Positions 36,598 to 45,867 of a stretch of DNA of 64,000 nucleotides are shown one piece after another. The DNA is from CAVXTT01 sp963764685. GTDB taxonomy: Bacteria; Bacteroidota; Ignavibacteria; Ignavibacteriales; Ignavibacteriaceae. Under the pieces are notes generated by a model. It made no database searches and was not told the origin of the DNA. It saw nothing but the letters and a program-made list of their open reading frames with translations. Made by a program: the position numbers and the translations under genes. The number at the start of each line of letters is the position of its first letter. Position 1 is the stretch's first letter. The stretch is from positions 1 through 64,000 of the forward strand of contig CAVXTT010000001.1 in assembly GCA_963764685.1 (NCBI GenBank), read 5' to 3'.

Positions 36598-38087
36598 CTA
36601 ATCTAAGATCTTTTCTAATAAATATTTGCTGATCTGATCCAGTGAAACTCTTACCTGTTCCATTGAATCCCTGTCACGTATCGTTATGGTATTATCCGAT
36701 AAAGTTTGTGTGTCGACAGTTATGCAGAATGGTGTTCCTGCTTCATCCTGCCGGCGGTATCTTCTGCCCACAGCACCTTTATCATCATAAAATACTTTGA
36801 AATTTCTTCTTAGGTCAGCTTCTATTTTTCTTGATATTTCAGGCATACCGTCTTTATTAACAAGCGGGAATATAGCAGCTTTTATTGGAGCAAGCCTGGG
36901 TGGAGTCTCAGCACACTTCGCTGCTCACCGTTTACTTCCTCTTCAAAATAGGAGTCGACAAGAAATGCCATAAATGAACGGCTGGCGCCGGCAGAGGTTT
37001 CTATTATATAAGGGAGTGAATTTTTCTTTGCTCTCCTCATCGAAATATTTAAGAGATTTCCCTGAATATTCTTCGTGGCTGTCTGAGGTCAAAATCCGTC
37101 CTGTTATGTATTCCTTCTATTTCTCCCCATCCGAACGGAAACATATATTCGATATCGGTAGCTTCCTTTGCATAATGGGCAAGTTTTTCTTTCGGGTGAT
37201 CGTGATATCTAAGTTTATCCCTGGTCATTCCTAATGAATAGAACCATTCCAGTCGTGCCTGCTTCCAGTAGTCGAACCATTTTTTATCATTCGGCAGGTT
37301 TAACGAAGAACTGCATTTCCATCTGCTCGAATTCACGTGTACGGAAAAGAAAATATTTTGTGTTTATCTCATTCCGGAAAGCCTTGCCTATCTGCGCAAT
37401 ACCAAATGGAAGCTTCTGACGTGCTGCTCCCTGAACATTAAGGAAATTTACAAATATACCCTGAGCAGTTTCAGGTCGTAAGGTAAACAACTGCACCGGA
37501 ATCCTCAACGGGACCAATAAATGTTTTGAACATCAGGTTGAATAAGTCTTGCGGGTGTAAATGATTCCTTATTGCCGCACTGGGGACAATTCAGTTCATC
37601 AAGAAGTAGCTTTGCCGAGCTCAGGATCTTCAAGTACTGAATTAAAAGGATCTTCAGTAATAAGTGCAGCTTCATATTTATGGGTAAGCTGGGCATCATT
37701 TTCAATTTTATTCTTTAATGCTTCAATAGCTTTCTTTCTCTTCTTTTCATTTATTGATTCTGCAAGTACATCAACACGGAAACGTGCTTTACAGTTCTTA
37801 CAGTCGATCATAGGATCGGTAAAGTTCTCAACGTGTCCCGAAGCTTCCCATACGCGGGGATGCATAAGGATTGAAGCATCAATACCTTCTATATCTTCCC
37901 TGTATGTCATAAACTTCCACCATTCCTCCTTAAGATTTTTAAGGAGTTCAACACCTAACGGACCGTAGTCCCAGCAGCCGTTCAGGCCGCCGTATATTTC
38001 ACTCGACTGATAAACAAATCCTCTTCTTTTGGAGAGGGATACTATTTTTTCAAGCAGATCATTCTGATGTCTTTTGCTTTTCGATTT
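36598..38087 (-). CDS. glyQS: glycine--tRNA ligase (dimeric type), heavily frameshifted
   Basis: The single-chain glycyl-tRNA synthetase. Recognised pieces in order: G-G-L-N-G-C-W-D-Y-G-P-L-G near the start, two C-x-x-C pairs, R-P-E-T-A-Q-G (motif 2 region), F-R-T-R-E-F-E-Q-M-E, G-W-G-E-I-E-G-I-H-N-R-T-D, and A-G-T-P-F-C-I-T-V-D near the C-terminus (anticodon-binding domain). At least seven single-base shifts interrupt it (about 37613, 37555, 37485, 37310, 37080, 37015 and 36895). The start codon also seems altered: a GGAGG site precedes AAATCG where ATG-TCG would be expected. All motifs survive and the gene is essential, so this is probably poor sequence. Confidence 0.85.
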
Positions 38088-38163
38088 CTTCCTCCGGGGA
38101 ACGAAATTTTTAGTGCGTAAATATAAAGAAAATGGGGTTATATCTGATGGGAAGATTTTCACT

Positions 38164-38464
38164 CTTGTTGGAGGAAATGTCTTAATACTGGTAATCGTAT
38201 CTCTTAATGTTCTGCACTCTTCTCTTCCCAATCCCGCAGGGATCCCTATGGGAGAGAAGGGCTGGGGATGAGTTCAAGTTGTGGGCGAACTTGTAAGGTT
38301 ATCCACATTACAGGAAACTCACTCTGTAGTCTCTCTCTTGACAAGAGAGAGACTTGTTGGAGGAAATGTCTTAATACTGGTAATCGTATCTCTTAATGTT
38401 CTGCACTCTTCTCTTCCCAATCCCGCAGGGATCCCTATGGGAGAGAAGGGCTGGGGATGAGTTC
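38164..38464. repeat. exact 112-bp direct duplication with palindrome between
   Basis: Bases 38164-38275 and 38353-38464 appear identical over 112 positions. Each copy ends in a hairpin (CTTCTCTTCCCAATCCC...GGGAGAGAAGGGCTGGGGATGAG). The 77-base spacer ends in a perfect palindrome with 12-base arms (38329-38353). No gene is present between glyQS and the DUF47 gene. Confidence 0.85.
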
Positions 38465-38569
38465 TCTTTACGACGAAAATCCTAAATAAAAAAACCCCAC
38501 AAACAATTTATTCAATAGTATTTATACTAATTTTTCATAAGTTTGGGTTTATTCTTCAGCAATTTCGGG

Positions 38570-39187
38570 ATGGATATGTTTAAAAAATTTTTACCAAAAG
38601 AAGAAAAATATTTTGTTGATTTCCGGGATATGATTTCCAACATCGGGGAAATGGCAAGTTATACACAGCAATTATTCTCCACCGAGTTACCCGATTTCAA
38701 TCTAATTCTTAAGATCAAACCTCTCGAGACCAGGTGTGATGAAATCCTGAACAAGGTGGTGAAAAGGTTAAATAAAAGTTTTATAACACCATTTGACCGG
38801 GAGGATATTTTTGCACTTATTAAACGTCTCGATGATATAAGCGATATGCTTCTTGGAGCCGTGTCCAGGGTTGAAACCTACAACATAACCTATAAAATTG
38901 ACCACACCGAAAAACTTGCATCTATTATCCGGCAGCAGATTAAAGAACTTGAAACTGCACTGCAGGATCTGGGAGTAAAAAAGACTAACGATGTTAAAGC
39001 GGTTAAGGATCTGGAAAGAGAAGCTGATAATGAGTACAGGACTGCAATTAAAGAATTATTTGCCCGAGAGACAGATGCAATTAAACTGATCAAAGAAAAA
39101 GAAATTCTTGAAATGCTTGAAGCAGCTTCAGATAAATGTCAGTCAACAGCTAATGTTATCCTGTCGATATTCATAAAGAATGCATAA
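38570..39187 (+). CDS. DUF47/PhoU-like phosphate-transport accessory protein
   Basis: A 205-residue all-helical protein of the DUF47 (PhoU-divergent) family, opening with M-F-K-K-F-L-P-K-E-E-K-Y-F and containing the acidic helix motifs D-D-I-S-D-M and D-L-E-R-E-A-D-N-E-Y that bind metals in PhoU proteins. These proteins usually sit next to a PiT phosphate permease, but none is here. I chose the ATG at 38570; another ATG lies two codons later, and the frame is open upstream to a TTG. Confidence 0.88.
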   Translation: MDMFKKFLPKEEKYFVDFRDMISNIGEMASYTQQLFSTELPDFNLILKIKPLETRCDEILNKVVKRLNKSFITPFDREDIFALIKRLDDISDMLLGAVSRVETYNITYKIDHTEKLASIIRQQIKELETALQDLGVKKTNDVKAVKDLEREADNEYRTAIKELFARETDAIKLIKEKEILEMLEAASDKCQSTANVILSIFIKNA

Positions 39188-39194
39188 AAGATGA

Positions 39195-40102
39195 CTAAAC
39201 TAGTTTAGCCGTTATTTTTAATTCTTTAATAAGATAGTTCTTTAAGAGGATAAGTTTTTCTGCATCTTGTTTTTCTGCCGAAAGAAGTTTAAGGATTGTT
39301 AATGATTCGGTAAGATAGTTCATCAGCAAAAGCCACTCCTTTTTTCTCTTCAGCAACGTCTACATGACCTTTAATTGTATTAAGATCACCCCTTAAAACA
39401 GGTCCCGATACAGAATCTTTCAGACTATTTGTTTTAATATTTCTGATTGTCTCATCAATTATATTCCCGAAGAGATTTAAATAAGCAACACCTTCAATTT
39501 TGCTTTCCTTAAATATCTTTTGTGAATTGTAAAAATGGGATAAAAGGAAATTAGAGCTAAATACTCCTGTCAAATGATAAAGTGATTTGTTTTCCGGGGT
39601 AATTCTGAATGGCCTGAGCTTCAGCTGTCCTGCAAAATTGAATAACGAGAAAAGCAAAGTTTCATCACTGGTTTCAACTGCAGAATAAGAATTACGGATA
39701 TTTACCATCTTCTTTGAGGGGAATGTCTGCATTATGTGGAATGAAGCTATTAATGCTTTTTTCTTTTTTAAACTTTCGAGGACCGAACTGTTAAGGGCTC
39801 CCGAAAAATGTACAAATATTTTCCCTTTTAGATTCTTATTATGTGAAGCAATTTTCTCAGCGACAGATTCTATTGCCTGATCGGATACAGTAAGGAAGAT
39901 AACATCCGATTCTTTTGGTATTTCGCCATTAAATCTGCTGAATGATTTAATCCTGAACCTACGTGCAAATTCTGCAGCGGCGGCTTCTGTCCTATTGGAT
40001 GCTGAAAGAATATTAAAACCATACTTAATAAGATGTCCGGCGAGTGAGTAAGCTAGTCTGCCCTGTTCCTACGAAACTAATATTCGAATTCTTTAGTTCC
40101 AT
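39195..40102 (-). CDS. Rossmann-like/DUF2520 domain protein, frameshifted
   Basis: A protein of about 300 residues: N-terminal Rossmann fold with a G-T-G-R-L-A dinucleotide motif (I-S-F-V-G-T-G), F-L-T-V-S-D-Q-A-I, F-V-H-F-S-G-A-L, and a C-terminal helical DUF2520 domain (H-x-x-x-V-F-S-S-N-F). It resembles NAD(P)-dependent reductases; the substrate is unknown. Two extra bases break it, near 40060 (G-T-G-x region) and near 39322. The start ATG shares one base with the MEMO stop (TGATG). A perfect 14-base palindrome CTAAACTAGTTTAG covers its stop codon. Confidence 0.75.
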
Positions 40103-40923
40103 CAGTCTTTGTATACCACAGCTGATAAATAGCCGACAACTTCACTCAAATCCCCGGTGACATCTCCTGAATCACTTCTGTGCAGCACTTCGGATTTAGT
40201 AATATTTTTAATCTCTGCTGCCTTAAGCAAAGCGGCTATAGGTCCCCCGCCGCAGGCTTCGCATTTTCTGGTTTCCAGTGCATTTAACAGATTATCATAA
40301 TCAAGTTCAGCGATATATTTCTGCACTAGCGAATCAAGTTTTTCTGCCTGGCTTCTTTGATAAAAATGAGACAGATCGGAACTTATCAGAATAATTGTAT
40401 TTTCTCCCATGGCGGAACTAATGCCCGCAGCAAGATCCTCTACAAATTGTCTATCCTGGTCCCCCATTACTATCGGAACTATCCTGAATTCCGTTAATAT
40501 TTCCTGAAGAAAAGGTAAATGAACTTCAACAGCGTGTTCTTTTTGATGTCCGTTAATTCCCATAAAGACTGTCTCGGAGGAGTCAACTATTTTTTGACTC
40601 ATCTCCTTGTTGATTTCCACCGTACCAAGAGGAGTTGAATAACCATCCCCCTGAAAGATGCAGGAGCCCTTAAAATAATCCCTATGGCTTGGCGAAATAA
40701 TAATTATATTCTTAATATTCTGATCTCTGAGAAGGTTATAACCATATGCGGCAGTTCTGCCGGAATAAATATAACCTGCGTGGGGAACGATAATACCGAA
40801 TATCCTGCCGTATTTTTTAGTGCTTCCGGTAAGACTAAGTAAAGTATTTACCTCATCTTTAAGCAAAGCCGGACGTGAGGGATAAAAAAGTCCTGCAACA
40901 GAAGGATCTCTATAATTGTTCAT
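40102..40923 (-). CDS. MEMO1 family protein (AmmeMemoRadiSam component B)
   Basis: A 273-residue MEMO-like protein related to class III extradiol dioxygenases. Characteristic are A-G-L-F-Y-P near the start, V-P-H-A-G-Y-I-Y-S-G (metal-ligand-type His), S-P-S-H-R, H-A-V-E-V-H-L-P-F, and S-S-D-L-S-H-F-Y. No dioxygenase activity is proven for bacterial members. It overlaps the AMMECR1 gene by 14 bases; such pairs normally work with a radical-SAM partner. The ATG at 40923 fits the family start; an upstream frame extension adds 12 residues. Confidence 0.93.
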   Translation of the reverse strand: MNNYRDPSVAGLFYPSRPALLKDEVNTLLSLTGSTKKYGRIFGIIVPHAGYIYSGRTAAYGYNLLRDQNIKNIIIISPSHRDYFKGSCIFQGDGYSTPLGTVEINKEMSQKIVDSSETVFMGINGHQKEHAVEVHLPFLQEILTEFRIVPIVMGDQDRQFVEDLAAGISSAMGENTIILISSDLSHFYQRSQAEKLDSLVQKYIAELDYDNLLNALETRKCEACGGGPIAALLKAAEIKNITKSEVLHRSDSGDVTGDLSEVVGYLSAVVYKD

Positions 40924-41485
40924 AAAGTTTTTTCTCTCCTTCCGGTTCAGAAAAAACAAGGGAGGTAAAGCTCATTAATTTAAGTTTTCTTGCCTGCCAC
41001 TCATTGCGTCTTAAACCCGCCTTCTGGCATAATGCAGATAGAAACCGGGGAACATCATAATTATGCTCCACGGCAACCTGCGGTAACAAAACGGCACGCG
41101 GTTTTTCATCAAGAAGCAACCCGTCTCTTCCGATTACAATATCAGCATAATCATTTAATTTAGATAAGGGGGATAAAACAGAGATTTCAATTTCAATCAT
41201 TTCTAGTTCATCTTTGGCAAGAGGATAAAAGCGGGGATCGCAAAATGCGGCTTGTTTAGCTGATTCGACTACCGTTTCGAATAAGGTATTTTCCGATTCA
41301 ATATATCCTATGCATCCGCGCAGCCGTTTATCTTTGGTAAGAGTTACAAAGGCGCCGCATGCCTGCTTAAGTACAGGGAAATCAGTATAATCAATTTCAG
41401 GGGGAGGAATTTCACCATAAACAGACTGAATTGATTCTCTTGCCGATAAAAGCAGTTTCCTCTTATCTGCATCGGTTAATTCCAT
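40910..41485 (-). CDS. AMMECR1 domain protein (AmmeMemoRadiSam component A)
   Basis: A 191-residue AMMECR1 protein. The family signature L-R-G-C-I-G-Y-I-E lies near residues 51-60, followed by A-A-F-x-D-P-R-F-x-P-L and E-I-S-V-L-S-P-L. The biochemical role is unknown, but it is nearly always linked to MEMO and a radical-SAM enzyme. I chose the ATG at 41485, which is preceded by a strong GGAGGTGAGA site; an earlier ATG lies inside that site. Confidence 0.93.
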   Translation of the reverse strand: MELTDADKRKLLLSARESIQSVYGEIPPPEIDYTDFPVLKQACGAFVTLTKDKRLRGCIGYIESENTLFETVVESAKQAAFCDPRFYPLAKDELEMIEIEISVLSPLSKLNDYADIVIGRDGLLLDEKPRAVLLPQVAVEHNYDVPRFLSALCQKAGLRRNEWQARKLKLMSFTSLVFSEPEGEKKLYEQL

Positions 41486-41498
41486 TCTCACCTCCATC

Positions 41499-42323
41499 TT
41501 AATCTTTTATAGCACAGACGATTAGTTTGGTTTTCTCTTTGAGCAGCAGAAGGTAGCTATCAACCATAAAGAAAGAATCCGGCATAATAGTCGTAGAAGC
41601 TGCATTCAAAGTTTCCTCAAAAATAATTTTTTTTGAATGAATATCAATAGCAGTAAATGTGTTCTTCAGGGTACCCTGTTTCATCACTTCGTGATAATTA
41701 ACCAACAGCAGGTTATTAAACATCAGGTAATCGACCTTACCTGTAATTGTTTTTACATTCTTCAGGTTATCTAAAATACCGGAATATGAGGTCTTTTCAA
41801 TCCCTTCATCATAGGATTGGGGAAATTTGAAGTTATTGTAATAGGTCTCCGAAGAGGAGTTCTGTTTAAGAATATTAACGGCAGCAGAATTATCTCCCAG
41901 TGACTCGATCATTTCTCCCGAAAAAAGATCCAGTACAAAATATTGCTTCCCTTCAAAGCCGCTGCGGAATGTATATATTTTATTATCATTTATGAAAAGA
42001 AAATTATATTCATAGGTTTCCCATATTACCGACCGTGTCCTGATGTCGAATGCCATTATTCCAAGATGAGCAGGAAGATCGGGCTTAACAAATTTATGAA
42101 AGAGAATGAGGTCGCCCGTTACAGCTTCGATTCCAATCCAGTATTTCTCCTCAAATTGTAAATTGTTAAATATTGGCTTCCCTGTTTGCATATCTATGCA
42201 GTTAAAAAATACCTCCTTAAGCGTAGGATCCCTGTCTTCAATGATAATTTGGCCATTATCATTCGGGAGTAATCGCCATAATTGGCGGTTATTTGTGTAG
42301 GTATATAGTTTTTTCAGATGCAT
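41499..42323 (-). CDS. DUF4905 domain protein
   Basis: A 274-residue cytoplasmic protein matching my recollection of DUF4905: W-R-L-L-P-N-D, I-I-E-D-R-D-P, Q-F-E-E-K-Y-W-I-G-I-E-A and F-D-I-R-T-R-S-V-I-W-E. The beta-rich repeats with D-I-x-x-x-K-I-I-F-E resemble a PQQ-like propeller, though shorter. No signal peptide. Function unknown. It starts the minus-strand set that continues with AMMECR1 (13 bases), MEMO and the DUF2520 protein. Confidence 0.7.
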   Translation of the reverse strand: MHLKKLYTYTNNRQLWRLLPNDNGQIIIEDRDPTLKEVFFNCIDMQTGKPIFNNLQFEEKYWIGIEAVTGDLILFHKFVKPDLPAHLGIMAFDIRTRSVIWETYEYNFLFINDNKIYTFRSGFEGKQYFVLDLFSGEMIESLGDNSAAVNILKQNSSSETYYNNFKFPQSYDEGIEKTSYSGILDNLKNVKTITGKVDYLMFNNLLLVNYHEVMKQGTLKNTFTAIDIHSKKIIFEETLNAASTTIMPDSFFMVDSYLLLLKEKTKLIVCAIKD

Positions 42324-42383
42324 ATATATAAAACTTCTTTTTTAGGTTAGTTAATCTATAACCTTTCGTTTTTTGCTGATCCC

Positions 42384-42890
42384 TTTGAACTCATCCTAAA
42401 TCCTTCTCTTAGAAATAGAAGGACTTTATTTATAACCCTGAAATGAGTTCCCTCTTAGACATAAATCCATATTTAGTATCAGTTGACCTACTTTGAACTC
42501 ATCCTAAATCCTTCTCTTAGAAATAGAAGGACTTTATTATCAATCTGATCTTTACTTTTGTAATCTTAACTTCTGTCTCTTTCCTCTTCCCGTCTCCCTA
42601 AGAGAATGGGTTGGGGGATGAGTTCATGGGTTTAGGAGGTAATCTTTACCTTTCGTTTTTTGTTGATCCCTTTGAACTCATCCTAAATCCTTCTCTTGAA
42701 AAAGAGAAGGACTTTATTGGAGCCTGAAACATAACATTGGCAAACTTGTCTTTACTTTTCGTCCCCGTCTCTTCCTAAGAGAAGGGGTAGGGGATGAGTT
42801 CCCCAAGGGTCGCAACAGACTAAATCCCTATACGCGCTAACACTAAACTCATCCTAAATCCTTCTCTTAAAAACAGAAGGACTTTATTTA
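42384..42890. repeat. clustered hairpin repeats bounded by GAACTCATCC/GGATGAGTTC
   Basis: Four near-identical direct copies of a 46-49 base unit that reads (TTT)GAACTCATCCTAAATCC and then TTCTCTTAGAAATAGAAGGAC (about 42384, 42492, 42671 and 42845). Two partners in opposite sense end ...GGGGATGAGTTC (42594-42625, 42765-42803). Longer flanking blocks are also duplicated (ACCTTTCGTTTTTTG..., ATCAATCTGATCTTTAC...). No gene is present between 42324 and 42927. Confidence 0.8.
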
Positions 42891-42927
42891 TCAATCTGAT
42901 CTTTACATTAATAATCTTAACAGAAAA

Positions 42928-43317
42928 TCAATTCTTTGCTGTGAAGTCCGCTATTATATTAAGTATATTATCTAAATCTTTTTCGACTTCATCATTGGTA
43001 AACCTGAGAACGTTATATCCAAGCAGATTTAGAATTTTTTCTCTTTCTATATCTTTTTTCATATTAAATCGATGTATTTCGCCATCCAGTTCAATTACTA
43101 ACTTTGATTCGTAACAATAAAAATCAACTATAAAGAATGTTTCAGGTCCTGCAATATCAAAAAAAATTGGGTATTGCCTAGAAAATTTTTTCCTGTTCAA
43201 TCTTCGATTCTTTAAGGATTGCCATAAAATATTCTCTGCAACTGTTGCATTCTTCCTTAATAATCTGCATTTGATCTTTGCAAATTCAACCAGCTGAAGT
43301 TTCCTATTCAGACTCAT
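42928..43317 (-). CDS. DUF559 endonuclease-like protein
   Basis: A 129-residue DUF559 protein with a Vsr-like restriction-endonuclease core: A-x-x-x-L-W-x-x-L-K-N-R-R-L, F-x-R-Q-Y-P-I-F-F-D, then I-V-D-F-Y-C-Y-x-x-K-L-V-I-E-L-D-G with the D...E-x-D catalytic pattern and L-R-F-T-N-D-E-V. The family is widespread and its substrate is unclear. The gene sits alone, immediately beside the hairpin-repeat cluster, which may be relevant to repeat mobility or repair. The frame is intact. Confidence 0.85.
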   Translation of the reverse strand: MSLNRKLQLVEFAKIKCRLLRKNATVAENILWQSLKNRRLNRKKFSRQYPIFFDIAGPETFFIVDFYCYESKLVIELDGEIHRFNMKKDIEREKILNLLGYNVLRFTNDEVEKDLDNILNIIADFTAKN

Positions 43318-43425
43318 TTAGTTCCCCTTTCTTATTTAACTTCTGCCTTTTCCGCTCCCCGTCTCTTACCTAAGACGGTAACCCCATCTTTTAAGCTTCT
43401 TCAGGCTCAAAATTTTATCATTTCC

Positions 43426-44799
43426 CTACCCCAACTTCATAAACTTTGCCGTGAAGTGTCGAAGCATCGGTGCTTCGTAGGTAATCTTGTAGCCTTTAAG
43501 ATTTTTACGGTTCTTATGTACTTCAATAATTACCTCGAGTACATAATCGATATGGCTTTGGGTATAAACCCTTCTTGGTATTGCAAGTCTTACAAGTTCC
43601 ATAGGAGGAGGAATCAGTTTTCCTTTCTCATCATATTTACCGAACATAACACTGCCGATTTCCACAGCACGTATGCCCCCTTCTATATAAAGTTCGCAGA
43701 CAATTGATTGTCCCGGAAATTGTTCCGGTGGTATATCCGGAAGGAATCTTTTTGCATCAATGTATATCGCGTGTCCGCCCGGGGGCTCTATGATCGGAAC
43801 ACCCGCATCGACAAGCTTCTCTCCCAGGTATTCTGTACTCCTGATTCTGTACTGCAGATAATGTTCGTCAACAATTTCCTCTAATCCCTGGGCTATTGCT
43901 TCAAGATCACGTCCTGCCAGTCCCCCGTAAGTAGGAAACCCTTCGGTCACAATTAAAAGATTCCTGCTGTTCATTGCAAGCATTTCATCATTCATAGCAA
44001 GGAATCCGCCTATATTAACAAGCGCATCCTTTTTTGCACTCATTGTTGCACCATCTGCATAAGAGAACATTTCCTGTGCAATTTCAAGAACAGATTTATC
44101 CTGGTAACCCTTTTCACGTTTCTTAATGAAGTAAGCATTTTCTGCAAAACGGCAGGCATCAAGGAATAAAGGAAGTTTGTATTTTTTGCAGACAGCCTTC
44201 ACATCCTTGATATTCTGCATTGAAACGGGTTGTCCTCCGCCGGAATTATTAGTAACAGTAAGCATAACAAGGGGAATATTTTCTTTACCTGTCTTTTTAA
44301 TAAACTCTTCAAGTTTTTCAACATCCATATTGCCCTTAAAATCTGCACGTATCTCGGGATGCTTACCTGTTTCATTTAAAAAATCATCTGCTTCGGCACC
44401 TGTGAATTCAATATTGGCACGGGTAGTATCAAAATGTGTATTGTTAGGGAAGAATTTTCCTTTACCGCCTAGAATTGAAAAAAGTATCTTCTCAGCTGCA
44501 CGCCCCTGATGAGTTGGAATTATATAATTTAAACCTGTTATTTTTTTTACTGCCGCCTCAAAACGGTAAAAACTTTTACTGCCTGCATATGCCTCATCCC
44601 CTTCCATTATACCTGCCCATTGTTTTGCACTCATTGCAGAAGTACCGCTGTCTGTAAGAAGGTCAATTAATACATCATCGGCGTGCAGAAGGAAAGGATT
44701 ATAACCGGCATTCTGAAGCAGCTTTATTCTTTCTTCTTTAGTGGTAAACCGGATTGGTTCTACAGATTTTATTTTGAAAGGTTCAATAATGGTTTTCAT
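43426..44799 (-). CDS. tnaA: tryptophanase
   Basis: A 457-residue PLP-dependent beta-eliminating lyase that splits tryptophan to indole, pyruvate and ammonia. The PLP lysine is Lys257 in M-S-A-K-K-D; also seen are L-L-T-D-S-G-T, P-T-H-Q-G-R, D-A-C-R-F-A-E-N-A-Y and I-P-R-R-V-Y-T. Tyrosine phenol-lyase is the close alternative: I-P-R-R resembles that enzyme, but the segment G-I-R-A-V-E-I-G-S lacks the arginine tyrosine phenol-lyase uses to hold the tyrosine ring and matches tryptophanase. No tnaC leader or permease is visible. Single gene; upstream sequence is A/T-rich. Confidence 0.85.
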   Translation of the reverse strand: MKTIIEPFKIKSVEPIRFTTKEERIKLLQNAGYNPFLLHADDVLIDLLTDSGTSAMSAKQWAGIMEGDEAYAGSKSFYRFEAAVKKITGLNYIIPTHQGRAAEKILFSILGGKGKFFPNNTHFDTTRANIEFTGAEADDFLNETGKHPEIRADFKGNMDVEKLEEFIKKTGKENIPLVMLTVTNNSGGGQPVSMQNIKDVKAVCKKYKLPLFLDACRFAENAYFIKKREKGYQDKSVLEIAQEMFSYADGATMSAKKDALVNIGGFLAMNDEMLAMNSRNLLIVTEGFPTYGGLAGRDLEAIAQGLEEIVDEHYLQYRIRSTEYLGEKLVDAGVPIIEPPGGHAIYIDAKRFLPDIPPEQFPGQSIVCELYIEGGIRAVEIGSVMFGKYDEKGKLIPPPMELVRLAIPRRVYTQSHIDYVLEVIIEVHKNRKNLKGYKITYEAPMLRHFTAKFMKLG

Positions 44800-44970
44800 T
44801 TTTCCTGGTAATAATGTTAAAAATTTATTGGTTCAACTTAGAATAAAGGAGATATTAAGGCAAATAATTCACAATGTTAAGAACAGCATTCTAAATTTAG
44901 ATACCTGTTGCCTTTTTACTCAGGTATAAATAATTTACTGAATCAACTTTTTATCCCTTAAGGAGATATT

Positions 44971-45789
44971 ATGGAAACCAATGAAACCTCCGTTCAGGAA
45001 AGTAAAGAACCTGTGGAAGGAGAACTTTCCCACTCCGATAAAATGATAGGTATATTTACCGAGCCCGATAATACCTATCGTCAAATTTCTAAATTTCCTC
45101 CAAAAACAATTGACTGGATACTCCCGTTTATTCTGCTGCTCCTCGTTATTGCTGTAACCCAGATCCTCGTAATGACCAATGAGGAAATTTATTTCCAGGT
45201 GAAACAGAAGCAGAAAGAGCAGACAGAAAAGATGTTCAATGATATGGTGGAGAAGGGACAGCTTACCAGGGAGCAGGCTGACCAGCAGATGGAAAGGGTT
45301 GACGAACAGCTTAATATGGGGAAAACTCCCGTAGGAATGCTCCTTATGGTTGTATCAATTTTTATTTTTGGTTTTGTAATGTTCTTTATTATCTCCGGTG
45401 TCTACTTCCTCTTCTCCAGGTTCGTGCTGAAGGGAGATGGTACTTATAAATCGGCAATGGTTGCAAGTGGATTAACTTCATACATCGCTATTATTTCAGT
45501 AATACTTGCTGCTATTCTCGCCTATGCTTTTGGCAGGTTAGTCGGGGATGTAAGTGTAGGAAGTCTTATGAATGCTGACAAAACTACATTTAGCGGGTTC
45601 GCACTCGGGAAATTAGATATCTTTTCTATCTGGGGATATATTGTGCTGAGTATAGGACTTTCACGAATGTTCAAATCTGAATCCAAAGGAAAATACTTTG
45701 CAATGGTATTCGGGATCTGGATTGTATGGTCTGTCCTTTCCTTTTTTATTGCAAAAGCTGTCCCGTTCCTTTCTTTCCTTAACCGTTAA
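44971..45789 (+). CDS. YIP1 family membrane protein
   Basis: A 272-residue membrane protein with a polar N-terminus, the family entry (I-F-T-E-P-D-x-T-Y-R-x-I), five hydrophobic helices and a charged cytoplasmic loop (about 72-115, rich in Lys, Gln and Glu with coiled-coil character) between helices 1 and 2. Yip1-like proteins of bacteria have no defined activity. A GGAGATATT site precedes the ATG. A hairpin follows the stop. Confidence 0.8.
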   Translation: METNETSVQESKEPVEGELSHSDKMIGIFTEPDNTYRQISKFPPKTIDWILPFILLLLVIAVTQILVMTNEEIYFQVKQKQKEQTEKMFNDMVEKGQLTREQADQQMERVDEQLNMGKTPVGMLLMVVSIFIFGFVMFFIISGVYFLFSRFVLKGDGTYKSAMVASGLTSYIAIISVILAAILAYAFGRLVGDVSVGSLMNADKTTFSGFALGKLDIFSIWGYIVLSIGLSRMFKSESKGKYFAMVFGIWIVWSVLSFFIAKAVPFLSFLNR

Positions 45790-45800
45790 TAGATTTTTAA

Positions 45801-45825
45801 GAGGCTGTAATTATTTTACAGCCTC
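45801..45825 (+). terminator. hairpin after the YIP1 gene
   Basis: GAGGCTGTAA-ttatt-TTACAGCCTC: a 10-base perfect stem directly after the stop. The T-run is weak, so termination may be partial and gdx could be read from the same promoter. Confidence 0.55.
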
Positions 45826-45867
45826 TGCATTATTTAATATTATTAATAAATTAACTCCGGGGGTCGT

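Noticed and set aside
42384..42890. CRISPR array
   Set aside because: The repeated units are palindromic, unevenly spaced, in both orientations, and no cas gene is near.
43426..44799. Tyrosine phenol-lyase instead of tryptophanase
   Set aside because: The I-P-R-R segment is shared with that enzyme, but the ring-binding arginine position carries the tryptophanase-type A-V-E-I-G sequence.
45790..45867. Guanidine riboswitch ahead of gdx
   Set aside because: Only a simple 10-base hairpin following the previous gene is present; the paired ACGR loops or ykkC core were not seen.
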